From the NCBI GenBank assembly GCA_030068075.1, contig CM057841.1, forward strand, positions 51,563,030 through 51,627,029: 64,000 nucleotides of DNA. The letters are read 5' to 3'. Under the pieces are notes generated by a model. The model saw only the letters and a list, made by a program, of their open reading frames with translations, was not told the origin of the DNA and did not search any database. The position numbers were made by a program, and so were the translations under genes. This document shows positions 23,190-33,480 of the stretch, piece by piece; positions within the stretch are counted from its first letter, which is position 1; each line of letters opens with the position of its first letter. This DNA comes from Paguma larvata. Lineage: Eukaryota > Chordata > Mammalia > Carnivora > Viverridae.

Positions 23190-23510
23190 AGCCTTCACTG
23201 AGTGTCTACTATGACGCAGGCACACCGCTAAGCATGGCGGGTGCAAAGATGAAATAAACTTGTTTCCTGCCCGTAAGGAAGTTAGAGTCTGCAGGTGGAG
23301 GCTGGCAAGCGGGTAGACCAGGGGAGAGAGAAGGCCACCAGTGGTCCAGAAAACTGGGGGCCCATGGAGAAAGGGTCATGTCACTGCTCCAAGGAATGGG
23401 TGAGTCTGGAAAGGCTTTTCGAAGGAAGCCCTTTTGAGGCCGCGATTGGAAGGATGACCAGGAATTAGTCAAGTGAAGGGTGGGGTAAGGAGGTGTACAA
23501 GCCTGAGCCC
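23190..23510 (-). mobile_element. L2 LINE 3' fragment
   Basis: 'cactgagtgtctactatgac', 'gcaggcacaccgctaagcat' and 'cctgcccgtaaggaagttag' are the antisense L2 3' end. Further on, 'tttcgaaggaagcccttttg' and 'ttggaaggatgaccaggaat' match the next L2 section. Confidence 0.7.
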
Positions 23511-23802
23511 TGCTGGGGTTTGGGGTCAACACACAGAGAGTTCAGGAAAACCGGTTTTTTTCTTCCTTGACGGTGATGTTGCCCTTCAGGGCGACGTTTG
23601 ACAGCGCGCGGAAAGGTTTTTGTTCCAGCGTGATGGAGAGGTGCATTGTGCAGGACAGCCCCCACCCAATAACTACCTGACCCCACACGTTAGCGGTACC
23701 CCACGGTAGCAGCACCCAGTGACCTAGGCTGCGGCGTAGGGGGGTGTTGAGTCGGAAGGTAGGATACTGCGTGCATTGCCTCCCTTCTCAGAACTAGAGG
23801 AC

Positions 23803-23850
23803 GTGTGACTGTGTGCGTGTGCGTGTGTGTGCACACACACGCACACGTAT
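23803..23850. repeat. Alternating GT/CA palindrome, 32-bp perfect inverted repeat
   Basis: Positions 23816-23847 are an exact self-complementary palindrome of strictly alternating purines and pyrimidines, where a GT run meets a CA run (centre 23831/23832). Such sequence can adopt Z-DNA or a cruciform under supercoiling. Confidence 0.95.
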
Positions 23851-25584
23851 TTGGGCGCAGTGGGAGGAGTCCGCTTTCCCTCTACTTGGAGGCTGCCCAT
23901 GTGCAGGTTCCGGAAGCCTGCTCTCTGCTCGTCGACTCATCGTCCGGAGAGGTAGCTCCTCAGCAGGTGCGCCTCACCGTCAGCTCTCTTCACGACGTTC
24001 TCAGCGTGATTCATGAGAGCTCTTGATCCACCCACTCCTTCGGTGTTGATGACATCCAGGGACTTGGTCGAACCACGAGGAAATGAGAACGGACAGTGGA
24101 ACTATTATCCTTCATTTTCACTCCCCATAAGCATTCTCTCTCTCCTCTTTGGAAGACGTCGCTAATCCCCTCGCGCTTTGGCTCTGCGTGTTCTTTCTTC
24201 AGCCTCGGTACCGAAAGCAAAGTGGTAATGACGTTTTCCTTATGGCTGCTGCAAAGGTTACGCAGTGTTTGGAGCGCTGCCTGCTTCTACCCCGAGCACA
24301 GAAGGTCCGGGAGGAGAAATTGGTTCTAACAATATCCCTGCAGGAAACACCAGGGGGATGTGAGTCACTTTCCCTTTTGTGTTAACGGCATTTTGTCCCT
24401 CGGATTCAGAGTTAGAGGCTGACATGTACTTGATCCCTACTTCCTAAAGGGGCTAATAATTGAGTGTCTGCTGCAGCCCAGATGCAGCTACAGAGAGCTT
24501 TAGGAGCCCTGGGCTTTGGAGAAAAAAACATTTTTTTTTTGATCTGCATTTAAATTTCTATGAAAATTTTGGTTTTGATGGAGAGGGAGCAGCAGGGTAA
24601 GAGGGGAGGCCATGAAGTACAAGGGAATTTCCAGCTTTCTCTTGTCGATGGAGCGTTGCATCCCTTAAGTTTCTTTGGTTGCTAACAGCCAAGAAGACCG
24701 AACAATTTTAGGAGAAGGAAAACACACTTCTGTGTGGGACAGGCTTGGCTGCATGTCACAGAAAGCCACACCATGGCTGATTTTCCACGGGGCAGGGGCG
24801 GCCCGGAGCTGGCGCGTCAGCACTTTGGTGTACTCCGGGCCGCCTGTTGTAAGTGTGTGACTTTGGTCCTTGGATTTGGGGCCGCCCGCTGATGGGACCA
24901 GGAATGGGTGGAACAGTCTCTGCATGCTACTGCACTTGGATGAGTCTGCTCTTATGCCCTTCTTCGTGTGCCTCAGCTAGGGGTTTAGACTCAGGAGAGA
25001 ATCCAGGCTGCCTGCCTTGTGGACACAGTCACCTATCCACTCCCCCTGAGCTCAAAGCCACAAAAGGGTTGGAATGAGCCACAGGTGCTTGGTGGCACAC
25101 ATCAGTGAAGGCGCCCCCTCCCCCCAAAAGTGAAGAATGGAAGCCGACAGCCCCAGTTGTTCTCGGATCCTGGGGTTGGGAGAAAGGAAGGAAAAGGAAG
25201 GTAGCTAGCATTTAGCGGGTTCCTGGCCTCTAAATTAATTTGTAATCCGTGGATCCCAAAGCATAGTGATTGCTCCTTCTACTCCCAGTTTTTACTCCTT
25301 CTACTGCTCAGTTGGTGTTTTGGAGATGAAGAGAGTTTTGTGGGAGGTTCTTCTCAGAATTTAGGCCTCCCCGCCCCTATGGCCTATTCTGATCCATCTA
25401 GGGTCATGTCTTCCAATGCCTTTTTTTTTTTTTTTTTTTCTAATGAAAATAATTCTCATGAATATGCTTTCTTCTACTTTTCTGATACCCGGTCCATCTG
25501 TTGGGTCCCTTAATTAACATGTGAGTCCAAGAAAAATCCACCAATGTCAAGATACAGCATTCAGAGATACCCCATACAGATTCG
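23851..25584. other. Unique noncoding DNA
   Basis: No mobile element was recognised. Poly-T runs lie near 24531 and 25422-25439. Overlapping short frames at 24096-24385 and 24665-25211 show no recognisable domain, so no gene is called. Confidence 0.4.
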
Positions 25585-25755
25585 AGTGGCCTTGGGTAAA
25601 TTAACAAAGCCTATCCTTACTCAAGTTTCCTCATCTGTAAAAAGAGAATAGTACCCACGGTTACAGATTTGTAGGGGGGATTCAATGGGATAATAAATAT
25701 CAGATGCTTTGAACCGTGTCACATGTATATAATACGTCCTGTAAGTACTGGCTGT
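25585..25755 (+). mobile_element. MIR
   Basis: 'tggccttgggtaaattaaca', 'tcctcatctgtaaaaagaga', 'ttcaatgggataataaatat' and 'cctgtaagtactggctgtag' follow the 3' two-thirds of MIR in order. Confidence 0.8.
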
Positions 25756-25764
25756 AGAAATATT

Positions 25765-25930
25765 TTGTTTAAACCTTTTGACGTAATTTCAGATTCACAG
25801 GAAGCTACAGAAAATAGCGTAGAAAAAACCCATGCTTCTCGACCCATTTTCCACAGTGGTTACATCTCGTGAAACTAGAGGAAGGTATCAAAAGTGGGAA
25901 TCCAGCTTCGGTACAGTACAGTGTGAGCGT
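25765..25930. mobile_element. Short old L1M fragment
   Basis: 'gattcacaggaagctacaga', 'aaaatagcgtag' and 'ttccacagtggttacatctc' resemble an L1M segment that recurs at 41635-41955 and 62810-63720. Orientation is not assigned. Confidence 0.5.
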
Positions 25931-25989
25931 GCAGTTCTGTGATAGACACAAGCGTGGCTGTCCAGAGACGTCCACTTTGTAGCCCTGGG

Positions 25990-26350
25990 ACCTAAGAGTA
26001 TGCTGTGTTACGTGGCAAAGAGGAATTAGGGTCTCGGATGAAATTGAGGTTACTAATCAGCCGACTGTAAAAGAGACAGGCCATCCAGGGTCATCTGGGT
26101 GGGCCCCGCGTAATTACAAAGGTGTTAGATGTGGGAGAGGGAATCAGATGGACACTGGGAGAGACGACAGTCTGAGGGGTATGCCAGACGCTGCTGCCTC
26201 TGAAGATGAAGAGAGGGCGCCACGAGCCCTAGAAACACAGGTGGAGTGCGTACTCCCAGAGCCCAGAAGGGCACACATGCTGCCGATGTCTTGATCTTAG
26301 CCCATTGACATCTGGTAGACCTCTGATGCATAGAACTATGAGATCATTAG
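25990..26350 (+). mobile_element. MLT1-type MaLR LTR
   Basis: MLT1 landmarks occur in order: 'catctgggtgggccccgcgt', 'gctgcctctgaagatgaaga', 'gggcgccacgagccctag', 'ttgatcttagccca' and 'gaactatgagatcatt'. It is a solo LTR with no retroviral coding sequence nearby. It is opposite in orientation to the other three MLT1 copies in the window. Confidence 0.8.
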
Positions 26351-26714
26351 ATTTGTGTTTTTTTAGGGCATGACATTTTTGGTGATTGGTCGCACAGCGG
26401 TGGAAAGCCACCTTGTGTTCTATGCCATTCTACCACATGTAGGTTCGTGGAGGCACCACCACAGTGAGAATACAGGACTGCCGCAGCACCACAGAGACTT
26501 CCGTTTGGAGTCCCACCCCCCTTCCTCCGCCCCCAGCCTTTTTTACTTTCCACCAGGAGGCAAAGCCCTTTTCTTAGTCAGCATCTTGTCGGGCGTCCGT
26601 GGTGGCCTGAATGTGCTCTGTTAACTTGTCATCTTTCCAGACTCGAGAGAATTCCTGCTCTGGCCTCTGGATCTTACACCACCTCCCGGTACCATCTCCA
26701 ACTGTATCGTTGTT
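26351..26714. other. Unique or weakly L2-like noncoding DNA
   Basis: 26610-26712 may be an upstream remnant of the L2 that resumes after the SINE at 26715-26910. 26351-26600 shows no recognisable repeat or gene. Confidence 0.35.
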
Positions 26715-26910
26715 ACTATTTTATTTTTTTGAGAAAGAGAGTGTGTGCAAGTGGGGGAGGGTCAGAGAGAGAAGGAGAGAGAATCTCAAGCAGTCTCCGT
26801 GCCCGACACGGAAGCCCGATGCAGGGCTCTGTCTTGTGAGCCGTGGGATCATGGCCTCAGCCAAAATCAAAAGCCGGATGCTTAACTGACTGAGTCACCC
26901 AGGCACCCCT
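26715..26910 (-). mobile_element. CAN SINE inserted in L2
   Basis: Minus-strand SINE with 'gagaatctcaagcagtctc', 'gggatcatggcctcagcc' and the head 'gagtcacccaggcacccc'. The tail is 'ttattttttt'. L2 sequence continues on the right side. Confidence 0.9.
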
Positions 26911-27115
26911 GTATTCTTTATTTTATAGCACTCATCACCCATATAAATAACGGCATATTGATTTGGGTGAGACTCTTTGTTTAATCTTTATCTCTCCAAC
27001 GAACCTGGAAACCGAGGGTGGGCACTGTTTCTGTCTTATCAGTGATGCTTCACCCTCCTTAGGTGACTGTGCAGATAGTAGGAGCCACGTAAGTCTTCGT
27101 TGACTCAAGGAACAA
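26911..27115 (+). mobile_element. L2 LINE 3' end
   Basis: 'tttattttatagcactcatc', then 'gggtgggcactgtttctgtc', then 'cagatagtaggagccacgta' and 'cttcgttgactcaaggaac' follow the end of L2 in order. Confidence 0.65.
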
Positions 27116-29136
27116 ATGACAATATTAGAGATGTACAGCCAAAATCGCAGTGGGAGGTTTGAGTGGAAGCGTATACTAGCCTCGTAAGATATTCTACTTG
27201 CATTTGTTTAGCAAGCATTTCTTTTTTCTTTTTTTAATCACCTTCTGTGTCAGCTGTCATGCCAAATTCTGGTTCCGATTTGGTGTGTAGGGGTAGTTAT
27301 ATTACGTGAACTCCCAGTAGCCGGTCTAGCCTGTCGTGGTGGAGCCGGGGTCCCACAGTGGGCCAACTTTGCACTTGCATTTTCGTTTCTCAGCTTCTTC
27401 CTGAAATAGTTGGGGTAATTCATATGGACGAGATAAATCCCAGTAACAGCTTCGTTTCCCAAAGACTGTGGGCTGCTTTTGCCAAGCATAATTATCCTGA
27501 GAAGGAATTGATGAAGGGAACTTACCTCTTGGCCAAACACTTTTTCGAGTTATTCAACCAAAGAGAGGCTGCACCTGGGGGAAGCCAGGCAGCTGGATGA
27601 AGAATGAAACACCCAGATGTTTTTAAGTATCTGGATGCTTCTGACCATCTGCTTCTCTTGGTTATTGACAAACGTTCCAGATGTTTTGCAGAAGATGGTA
27701 TACCTCGTGTAACGGAAGAGAGAGGTCGTGTTCTTGGGAAATTCTGTGTCATCCCATAAGTACTAATGTGGGGTATATGCCTTTCATGGCAGCCAGGATT
27801 CGATTGCAGAAAATCAGAAGAGCTTCTTGTTTTCTGAAGCTGTCATCTTGCTGTGAGTGCTAGAATGCAGAGATTTTAGGTTAATTGTCTCATCTCCCCT
27901 CAGAGTTGGAGTTGTTTGCAGCTTTATTCTGTTGATAATGTATTTACCTTTTAACCAATAACTTTACGAATGGCATGTAAGAAAGCTGACATTCAGCACT
28001 GCCAACCTGCATAACTACCCAAACATTCTAGTATTTTCCAGAGTAGAGAAAAAGGTTTGGAGCCTGAGATTCCTAGAGTAAATAGGAATTTATAAGCTTT
28101 GATTAGAAATGCATCTTGTCTTGAGCTGAAATCTTGAACCCTGAGGAGCACCCACCCACACCCACTTACCCTGCCCCCTCCCACAATTTTCTCTTGTGTA
28201 CGCCGATGCAAAGGCCTCACGATTAAATGTGTTTTAAGGAATTGAGTTTCATCATTGAAAGGCTTATGAAACTTGAAACCTATCTGCAGTCTGCCGCAAG
28301 AATCCCCGTCTGATGTCTGTGGGTCTGCAGGACCTTACAGGGATGTCCCAACGGCGAATAAACACGTGAGGCTTGAGCGTCTGTGTATTGTCTTATTCCT
28401 CTGTCCTTTGACCCCACTGGCACTCCAGAGCACATGGAAAAGTAGATAAGAGTTAGTTATGGCACATGCCCAGGTGGTCTTAGCATTTGCGTTCCCACTG
28501 AGTGGACCCTCAGCCAGGGTCTGTGGTCTGATCGTGTTTCCAGCTCTGAAGCTTAGTCCTAAACATTTGGAGGTGGGGGAGCCGCAGTCGATGGGCAGAG
28601 GTGGGGTGGGTGTATGATTCCGGTGACGTTTGGTGACATTAGTTCTTCATACCAAATAGATGCGAGTGGCTTTCACTTGTGAGCGTCTGTTAAACGTATT
28701 GCAAGTGACAGACTCACAAAGACAGGTTGAGGATAGAACAGAAATTCAAATTAGTCCACCAAAACAGCAGCTTGAATGGACAAACCCACATGTCTTGCCT
28801 AAACATTTAGCTCCAAACTTTACAAAAAGCCAAATGGTTTCAATTTTGTTGTATATACATGGGATGATTGTGTATTTGCTTCTCACTTGCCCTGCCAGTG
28901 GGATGGGGTTTGTGGGGGAGACGAGGACAAGCAACGTAAAAGAGCAAATGAGCCAAATCCATCTGGATTTGCTTATACGCTGATGATATAGTTTGTTGTT
29001 CTGTTGTTTTTAACGTCTTCCAAACCTTCTGTGTATCAGCCAGCACTGTGGGAAGGGCCGGGGACATGACATTTGGTCTTTGACTCCCTTTGTAACTTCA
29101 TGCATCTCTCTACTTTTCTAGAGTTTCTCTTTTAAA
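27116..29136. other. Unique noncoding DNA
   Basis: Two kilobases without a recognised mobile element. Plus-strand frames at 27358-27600 (80 codons) and 28660-28983 (107 codons) have unbiased composition and no motif I recognise. The first follows a pyrimidine-rich 'ttttcgtttctcag' that could be read as a splice acceptor, but no partner exon is visible. I do not call a gene. Confidence 0.4.
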
Positions 29137-29360
29137 GTGATCGTAGGTAAGCATGGTTGCTAGCATTTATCGAGCGCGTACTACGACCAAGGTGTATGGC
29201 CCATGTTTTCACGTTTGAAACTTCGCAGCAGCCCAGTGACATAGATATTATTAGCCCCAGTTTTGGCGGGGAAAATGGGGATTCAGAGAGGTTAAGTAGC
29301 TTGCCTACAGCCTCAGACCCTGAATGAGTGTTGAGGCCAGGGTTCAAAGCCAGGTAGGTA
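29137..29360 (-). mobile_element. MIR, nearly full length
   Basis: Minus-strand MIR landmarks: 'ttgctagcatttatcgagcg', 'gcagcagcccagtgacatag', 'ttcagagaggttaagtagct' and 'gttgaggccagggttcaaag'. This is among the best preserved MIR copies in the window. Confidence 0.88.
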
Positions 29361-29424
29361 CGAATACATCTTCTGAATTAACCCTTTGCCATTGGATGAC
29401 ATTGCCTCTAATGCAGGTAAAGTC

Positions 29425-29950
29425 GGCAAATGGAACAGGTATCAGCCAACTTTTCCCATAAAGGGCCGGACAGTATTTTAGACTTTGCAGTACGGTTTCT
29501 GCTACAACCATCTCGCTCTGCCTTTTAGCACAAAAGCAGCCACAGGCAGCATGTGAATGAATGGGTGGGACAGTGCTCCAATAAAAAAAAAAAAAAACAA
29601 AATAAAACTTTATATATGGATGCTGAGATTTGAATTTCATATAATGTTGGCACGTCGCTAATTATTCTTTTGATCTGTTTCCAACCATTTGGTTTTTTTT
29701 TAAGTTTTTGAATGTTTAAGGGACCAAGACAAAGACTCCAAAGCAGGCTCCAGGCTATGAGCTGTCAGCACAGAGCCCGACACGGGGATGGATCCCACAA
29801 ACTGCCAGATCATGACCTGAGCTGAAGCCGGACGCTTACCTGACAGAGCCACCCAGGCCCCCCTGTTTCCAACTATTGAAAAACATTAAAGCCATTGTTA
29901 GCTCACAGGCCATACAAAAGTTGGCACTGGGTTGGATTGGGTGGTGGGCT
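29425..29950 (+). mobile_element. hAT-Charlie MITE, interrupted by a SINE
   Basis: The left part (29430-29674) has 'gccaacttttcccataaagg', 'gactttgcagtacggtttct' and 'ccaataaaa'. The right part (29878-29940) has 'agccattgttagctcacagg' and 'ccatacaaaagttggcac'. Together they match a common nonautonomous hAT element of the MER1/MER3/MER20 kind, and I am unsure of the exact name. A CAN SINE separates the halves. Confidence 0.8.
29675..29877 (-). mobile_element. CAN SINE inside the hAT MITE
   Basis: A minus-strand SINE (29690-29862) is flanked by 'ctgtttccaaccatt' and 'ctgtttccaactatt' (one mismatch). The GA-rich section is shortened. The body shows 'caaagcaggctccaggctat' and 'cagatcatgacctgagctga'. 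The duplication fixes the insertion point within the MITE. Confidence 0.95.
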
Positions 29951-30199
29951 GATGTTTGCTGATGTCTGTTAGAGAGAAATGAGGGAAAATACATCAATAG
30001 TGTGAATGTAGAATTAAGGGGGTGCTCTGGAGCGTCTTGGAATGGCCATGTGATGCACAGAAGAGGCTGAGGAACTTAGAGCTTAGAGCCTGATCTCAAG
30101 CCCCCCCCGCATTTGTTTAAGTTGCTTTCTGTGCACTAATGGCATTTATAGCATGAGTTGAGGGAGGTATCCAGACGCTTCGTGGTATTACTCATGTAC

Positions 30200-30370
30200 T
30201 CGTTCATTGACTCACTCAATGCATTCACTCATTCAGCATATACTTACTGAACAGCTACTCTGTGCCAGACTCTTGTGCTGTATGCTATTTATACACGAGA
30301 TAATAACCTTGTCCACAGTGTCCTGAGCCTCTTGGAATCTTCTGTTAATAGCAGGGAGACATATGCACAT
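30200..30370 (-). mobile_element. L2-like 3' fragment
   Basis: 'ttactgaacagctactctgt' and 'gccagactcttgtgctgtat' match the antisense end of L2 ('ctactatgtgccaggcactg' type). The edges are indistinct. Confidence 0.6.
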
Positions 30371-31314
30371 GAGGCTCAGTTAATGATGTTCAGTATTATT
30401 TGAAAACCCAACACCTTCGGCTTTTCCTGTCTTTTTCTTTAAGCTTGGTTGAGGCTGCTTGGCCAGTGAGTCTGAACACACCAGGCAGTGAGAAGAAGAG
30501 GGGGCTGCCTAAGAAGGGATGGCGTGCTCTCCCAGTGGGTTGTGCCGAGCACTGGACTGTGAGCCTGCAGCCCTTCCTTCTCATGCACGGAATGAAAGAA
30601 CGGGGGAGAGCGAGTTCTCTATCTACCGTCTGTCTTTGGAGTCAGGAAGACCTGTTGCTCTTCCAAGCATCCTTGGATAAATAAGGTTGTGGTTTCCTGG
30701 TCGCGTGTGTGTGTGTGTGTGTGTGTGTGTTTTTACTTCTGCCCCACATATGCTATTGATTATTGAGGTTATTGGGCCCGTGGCTGATAGGCATCCAGTG
30801 TGTACGGTCCTCAGGGCCGGAGGCCTGCCCAGGGTTGTGATCCCGTATGGTTTGAATACGTGAGAAGCGTTGAGGCATGACTCGTGGCTGAGGGGACGGC
30901 AGGGACGGGTGTTGAGGCTGCATCCACTAATTCTCATAATCACGGATACGCCTTTACGGAAAAGCAGCTAGATGCAGGCATATCGCTGGGCACCCTCCCG
31001 TGCATTTTGCTCCTTCAGTGTTGTCTCCTTTATCCCATGAGATTTTGTCCTGTATTCTGCAGACAAGGGAGACGAATGGTCAGCCAGTTCTGGGGACTTG
31101 CGCAGACTCTAATGAGCTGGGAAGTGTCGGGGCTGGCACTGAGCTTTTCTCTGCCCGACTCCCACACCCAGGCCCTTCCCACTCAGCTCCTGCAGCCTCC
31201 TACATTTCTGGAAACTGGGCTTGACTGTTTGCAGCGAGCCGGCGTGCCTCTCTTCCTCTCTGGCCCTAGACACCACCCGCCTCGCAGCCGCAATGTGAAA
31301 ATGAATAGTTAGAT
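30371..31314. other. Unique noncoding DNA with a GT repeat
   Basis: No mobile element was recognised apart from the GT microsatellite. A 142-codon plus-strand frame (30884-31312) overlaps other frames and has no recognised domain. I treat it as chance. Confidence 0.4.
30704..30730. repeat. (GT)n microsatellite
   Basis: About 13 uninterrupted GT units, probably length-polymorphic. Confidence 0.95.
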
Positions 31315-31945
31315 GATAACAAGTGTTGGCAGGGGTTCGGAGAAAGTGAGGAACCCCCACCCGCTGCCCGTGGGATTGTAAAATGGTGCCGCCACTTGGC
31401 AAGTCAGTCTGGCAGCTCCTCACATGACCCAGCAATGACACTCCTGGATCTGTAGCCACAATAGAAAACTTCTACAGAACTTGTACACATGTTCGTAACT
31501 GCCTTTTTTGTAACAGTCAAAAGGTGGCAACAACCCCCAAATCTGTTAGTGGACAAATAGGTAAGCTGTGGTCTGTGCACACAGTGGAGTATTCTACGCT
31601 CGTGAAGGGGCATGGCCAACTGTTTACGGCAGGACATCTCTGAACCTTGAAAGCATATTATATATAATATTATACGTATATTATATTATATTATACGGTC
31701 CCATTTATTTGAGGCGTCGGGAACAGGAAAATGAGCCGAGACAGAAAGTGCGTTAGTTTTGCCTCAGGCTGGGACGGGGTGGGGGTGGAATTAGAACAAT
31801 AACACCTAAAGGTGATGAAAATCTTTTACACTTGATTGTGGCAAAGGACGCGGAACCCTGTGAATGTACTAGAAACCGTTGAATTATACACTTTGAATGG
31901 GCGAATTGTATGGCGTGTGAATTATATCGCAAGATAGCACTTATA
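31315..31945 (+). mobile_element. Old L1M 3' end (ORF2 C-terminal remnant plus 3' UTR)
   Basis: 'gtgttggcaggggttcggag', 'tgggattgtaaaatggtgcc', 'ctgtggtctgtgcacacagt' and 'ggacatctctgaaccttgaa' correspond to the decayed end of L1 ORF2. 'aggtgatgaaaatcttttac' and 'ttgaattatacactttgaat' are the 3' UTR. A TAT-rich slippage patch lies at 31655-31697. Frames are broken and the element is immobile. Confidence 0.85.
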
Positions 31946-32092
31946 CATGTGACAGTGGTGATCAGGGTTTGCTCAGAAAACCCACAGGGCGACCCCTGCT
32001 TGGGGGCCCGGAAGCCCTTTTCTCAGATTTTTTTTTTTTTTTTTGATCAAGCCCGCCTGAAAGTCTGTTTTGAGGGAAGGCCTACAGGTCTC

Positions 32093-32215
32093 CGTCACCG
32101 ACCGGCCGTGCTTTGCTGGCGCTAGGACCGTGGCCAGCCCGAGCCGACTGTTCGCGGTCGCGGCCCGTCTGCGGCTGCGCCGTTAGCTGCTCGTGCACGC
32201 GCCGGCTCTCATCGG
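32093..32215. promoter_or_regulatory. Very short, dense CpG cluster
   Basis: I count about 21 CpG dinucleotides in roughly 125 bp, including 'ttcgcggtcgcggcccg' and 'cacgcgccgg'. This is far denser than the flanks but too short for a conventional CpG island. It directly precedes the candidate conserved block at 32240. It could be an unmethylated regulatory site or a cryptic promoter. Confidence 0.5.
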
Positions 32216-32239
32216 GAGACATGAAAAATCACGTGTCTC

Positions 32240-32740
32240 CTTTTAAATATGTTGCTTCCGATCGCAGGTGTTGTTAAAACAGCTCCTTTTACAACTTTAT
32301 AAATATTCCGGGATTTATTTGGAAGCGATGTTTCATTATTCCTATACTATGATTAAATATTGAGAATATTGCTTTTCCAATTGTTCTATTGCAGTATTTA
32401 ATGAGTGCAATTAAATGGAAAAATTGCCTTTTTAACTGATGATAGTCCATTAGTGTCTCTGTCTCTTCAGAAAAGAAAAGAAGTGAATTATTAGAATGAC
32501 AAATGAGGCAAAGTTACCGCCGTGATGGAGAGGTGCGGTTTCCCTCCACATAATCTTCAATTAGTGATCTCCGTAAGAGGATGTTTTTCAAAAGGGTAAT
32601 AGAGAAGTAATGAGATCAGAAGGAGGTCAGCCCGGCCTTCTCCGTTTGGCAGCTTGATTAATTTATTTCTCCTTCTTGGAGATTGCTGCCAGGGGCTTTT
32701 GTCACCCCGTGTTTTTCATGGGACTGTAACCTGAGTGACT
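32240..32740. promoter_or_regulatory. Candidate conserved developmental enhancer
   Basis: About 500 bp free of mobile elements, AT-rich and of complex (non-simple) sequence. Homeodomain-type cores include 'gcaattaaatgg' near 32407, 'gaattattag' near 32486, 'cttcaattagtgatc' near 32555 and 'gcttgattaatttatt' near 32652. There is no coding frame. The position beside a CpG cluster adds interest. Conservation is inferred from texture only. Confidence 0.42.
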
Positions 32741-33305
32741 GTTGATATATTAGCCTTTCAGGCACAGAAGCAAGTCCACTGCCCTGGAGTAGAAGGCCTA
32801 GGAGTTAGAAGTGCGTTTGATTTTGCGCCTTAATTCGAACACTCCTCATTAGGTTCGGATGACGGGGAGGATTAAAAAAATAATAATAATAATTAATCAC
32901 ATGATGCGTGCTGCGTCGATTGCTTCCTGCAGCTTGGCGCGCACAGCGTCATCACGTTCTCGGAGCCCCCGTGGGGTGCTGTGCCTCCCTTCATGGGTGA
33001 GGACGCGAGGGTTCAGACGGTTACCGGGAGTGGCACAGCGAAGGGGCAGGGAGGTGGAATTCCAGTCCTCATCTGCCTCTGAACTTGGCGGTCCATCCGG
33101 AAGTCCGTGGCTCTAGGCTGATCATAATGGACGGCGGGGTCCTTGTTTCGTCATGCTCGGAGGCCCAGGCGCTGAGAGCACGCAGCTTCTCCATAGTGGG
33201 GGAACCCAGACAGCGGGGTCCTAACTCACGGGCAGAAGGCATAGACGATCGGGTGTCCTTCTCTCCTCAAGGAAACTCGGCTTAGTGAAGGAATATAAAT
33301 ATTAA
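32741..33305. other. Unique noncoding DNA
   Basis: No repeat was recognised apart from a short AAT run at 32874-32897. 32930-33060 is moderately CpG-rich. No gene is supported. Confidence 0.4.
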
Positions 33306-33480
33306 AACCCCAGCCTCGCTACTGCTTGCTGTGTGTCTTTGGACAAGTTGCTTAGTCCCCCTGACCTCATTTTGTTTATTTTTCTTGTAACCTAGAAATA
33401 TCTCTGGCAGGGTTATCGTATTACTGAAAAAGAACCTAACGACCAGTGTTTGGCACAAAGCACGTGTTTAATTGATGATT
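33306..33480 (+). mobile_element. MIR
   Basis: 'ctgtgtgtctttggacaagt', 'tgcttagtccccctgacctc', 'ctggcagggttatcgtatta' and 'cagtgtttggcacaaagcac' follow MIR in order to its 3' end. Confidence 0.8.

Noticed and set aside
30884..31312. 142-codon plus-strand frame
   Set aside because: It has no recognised domain and is overlapped by frames in other phases.
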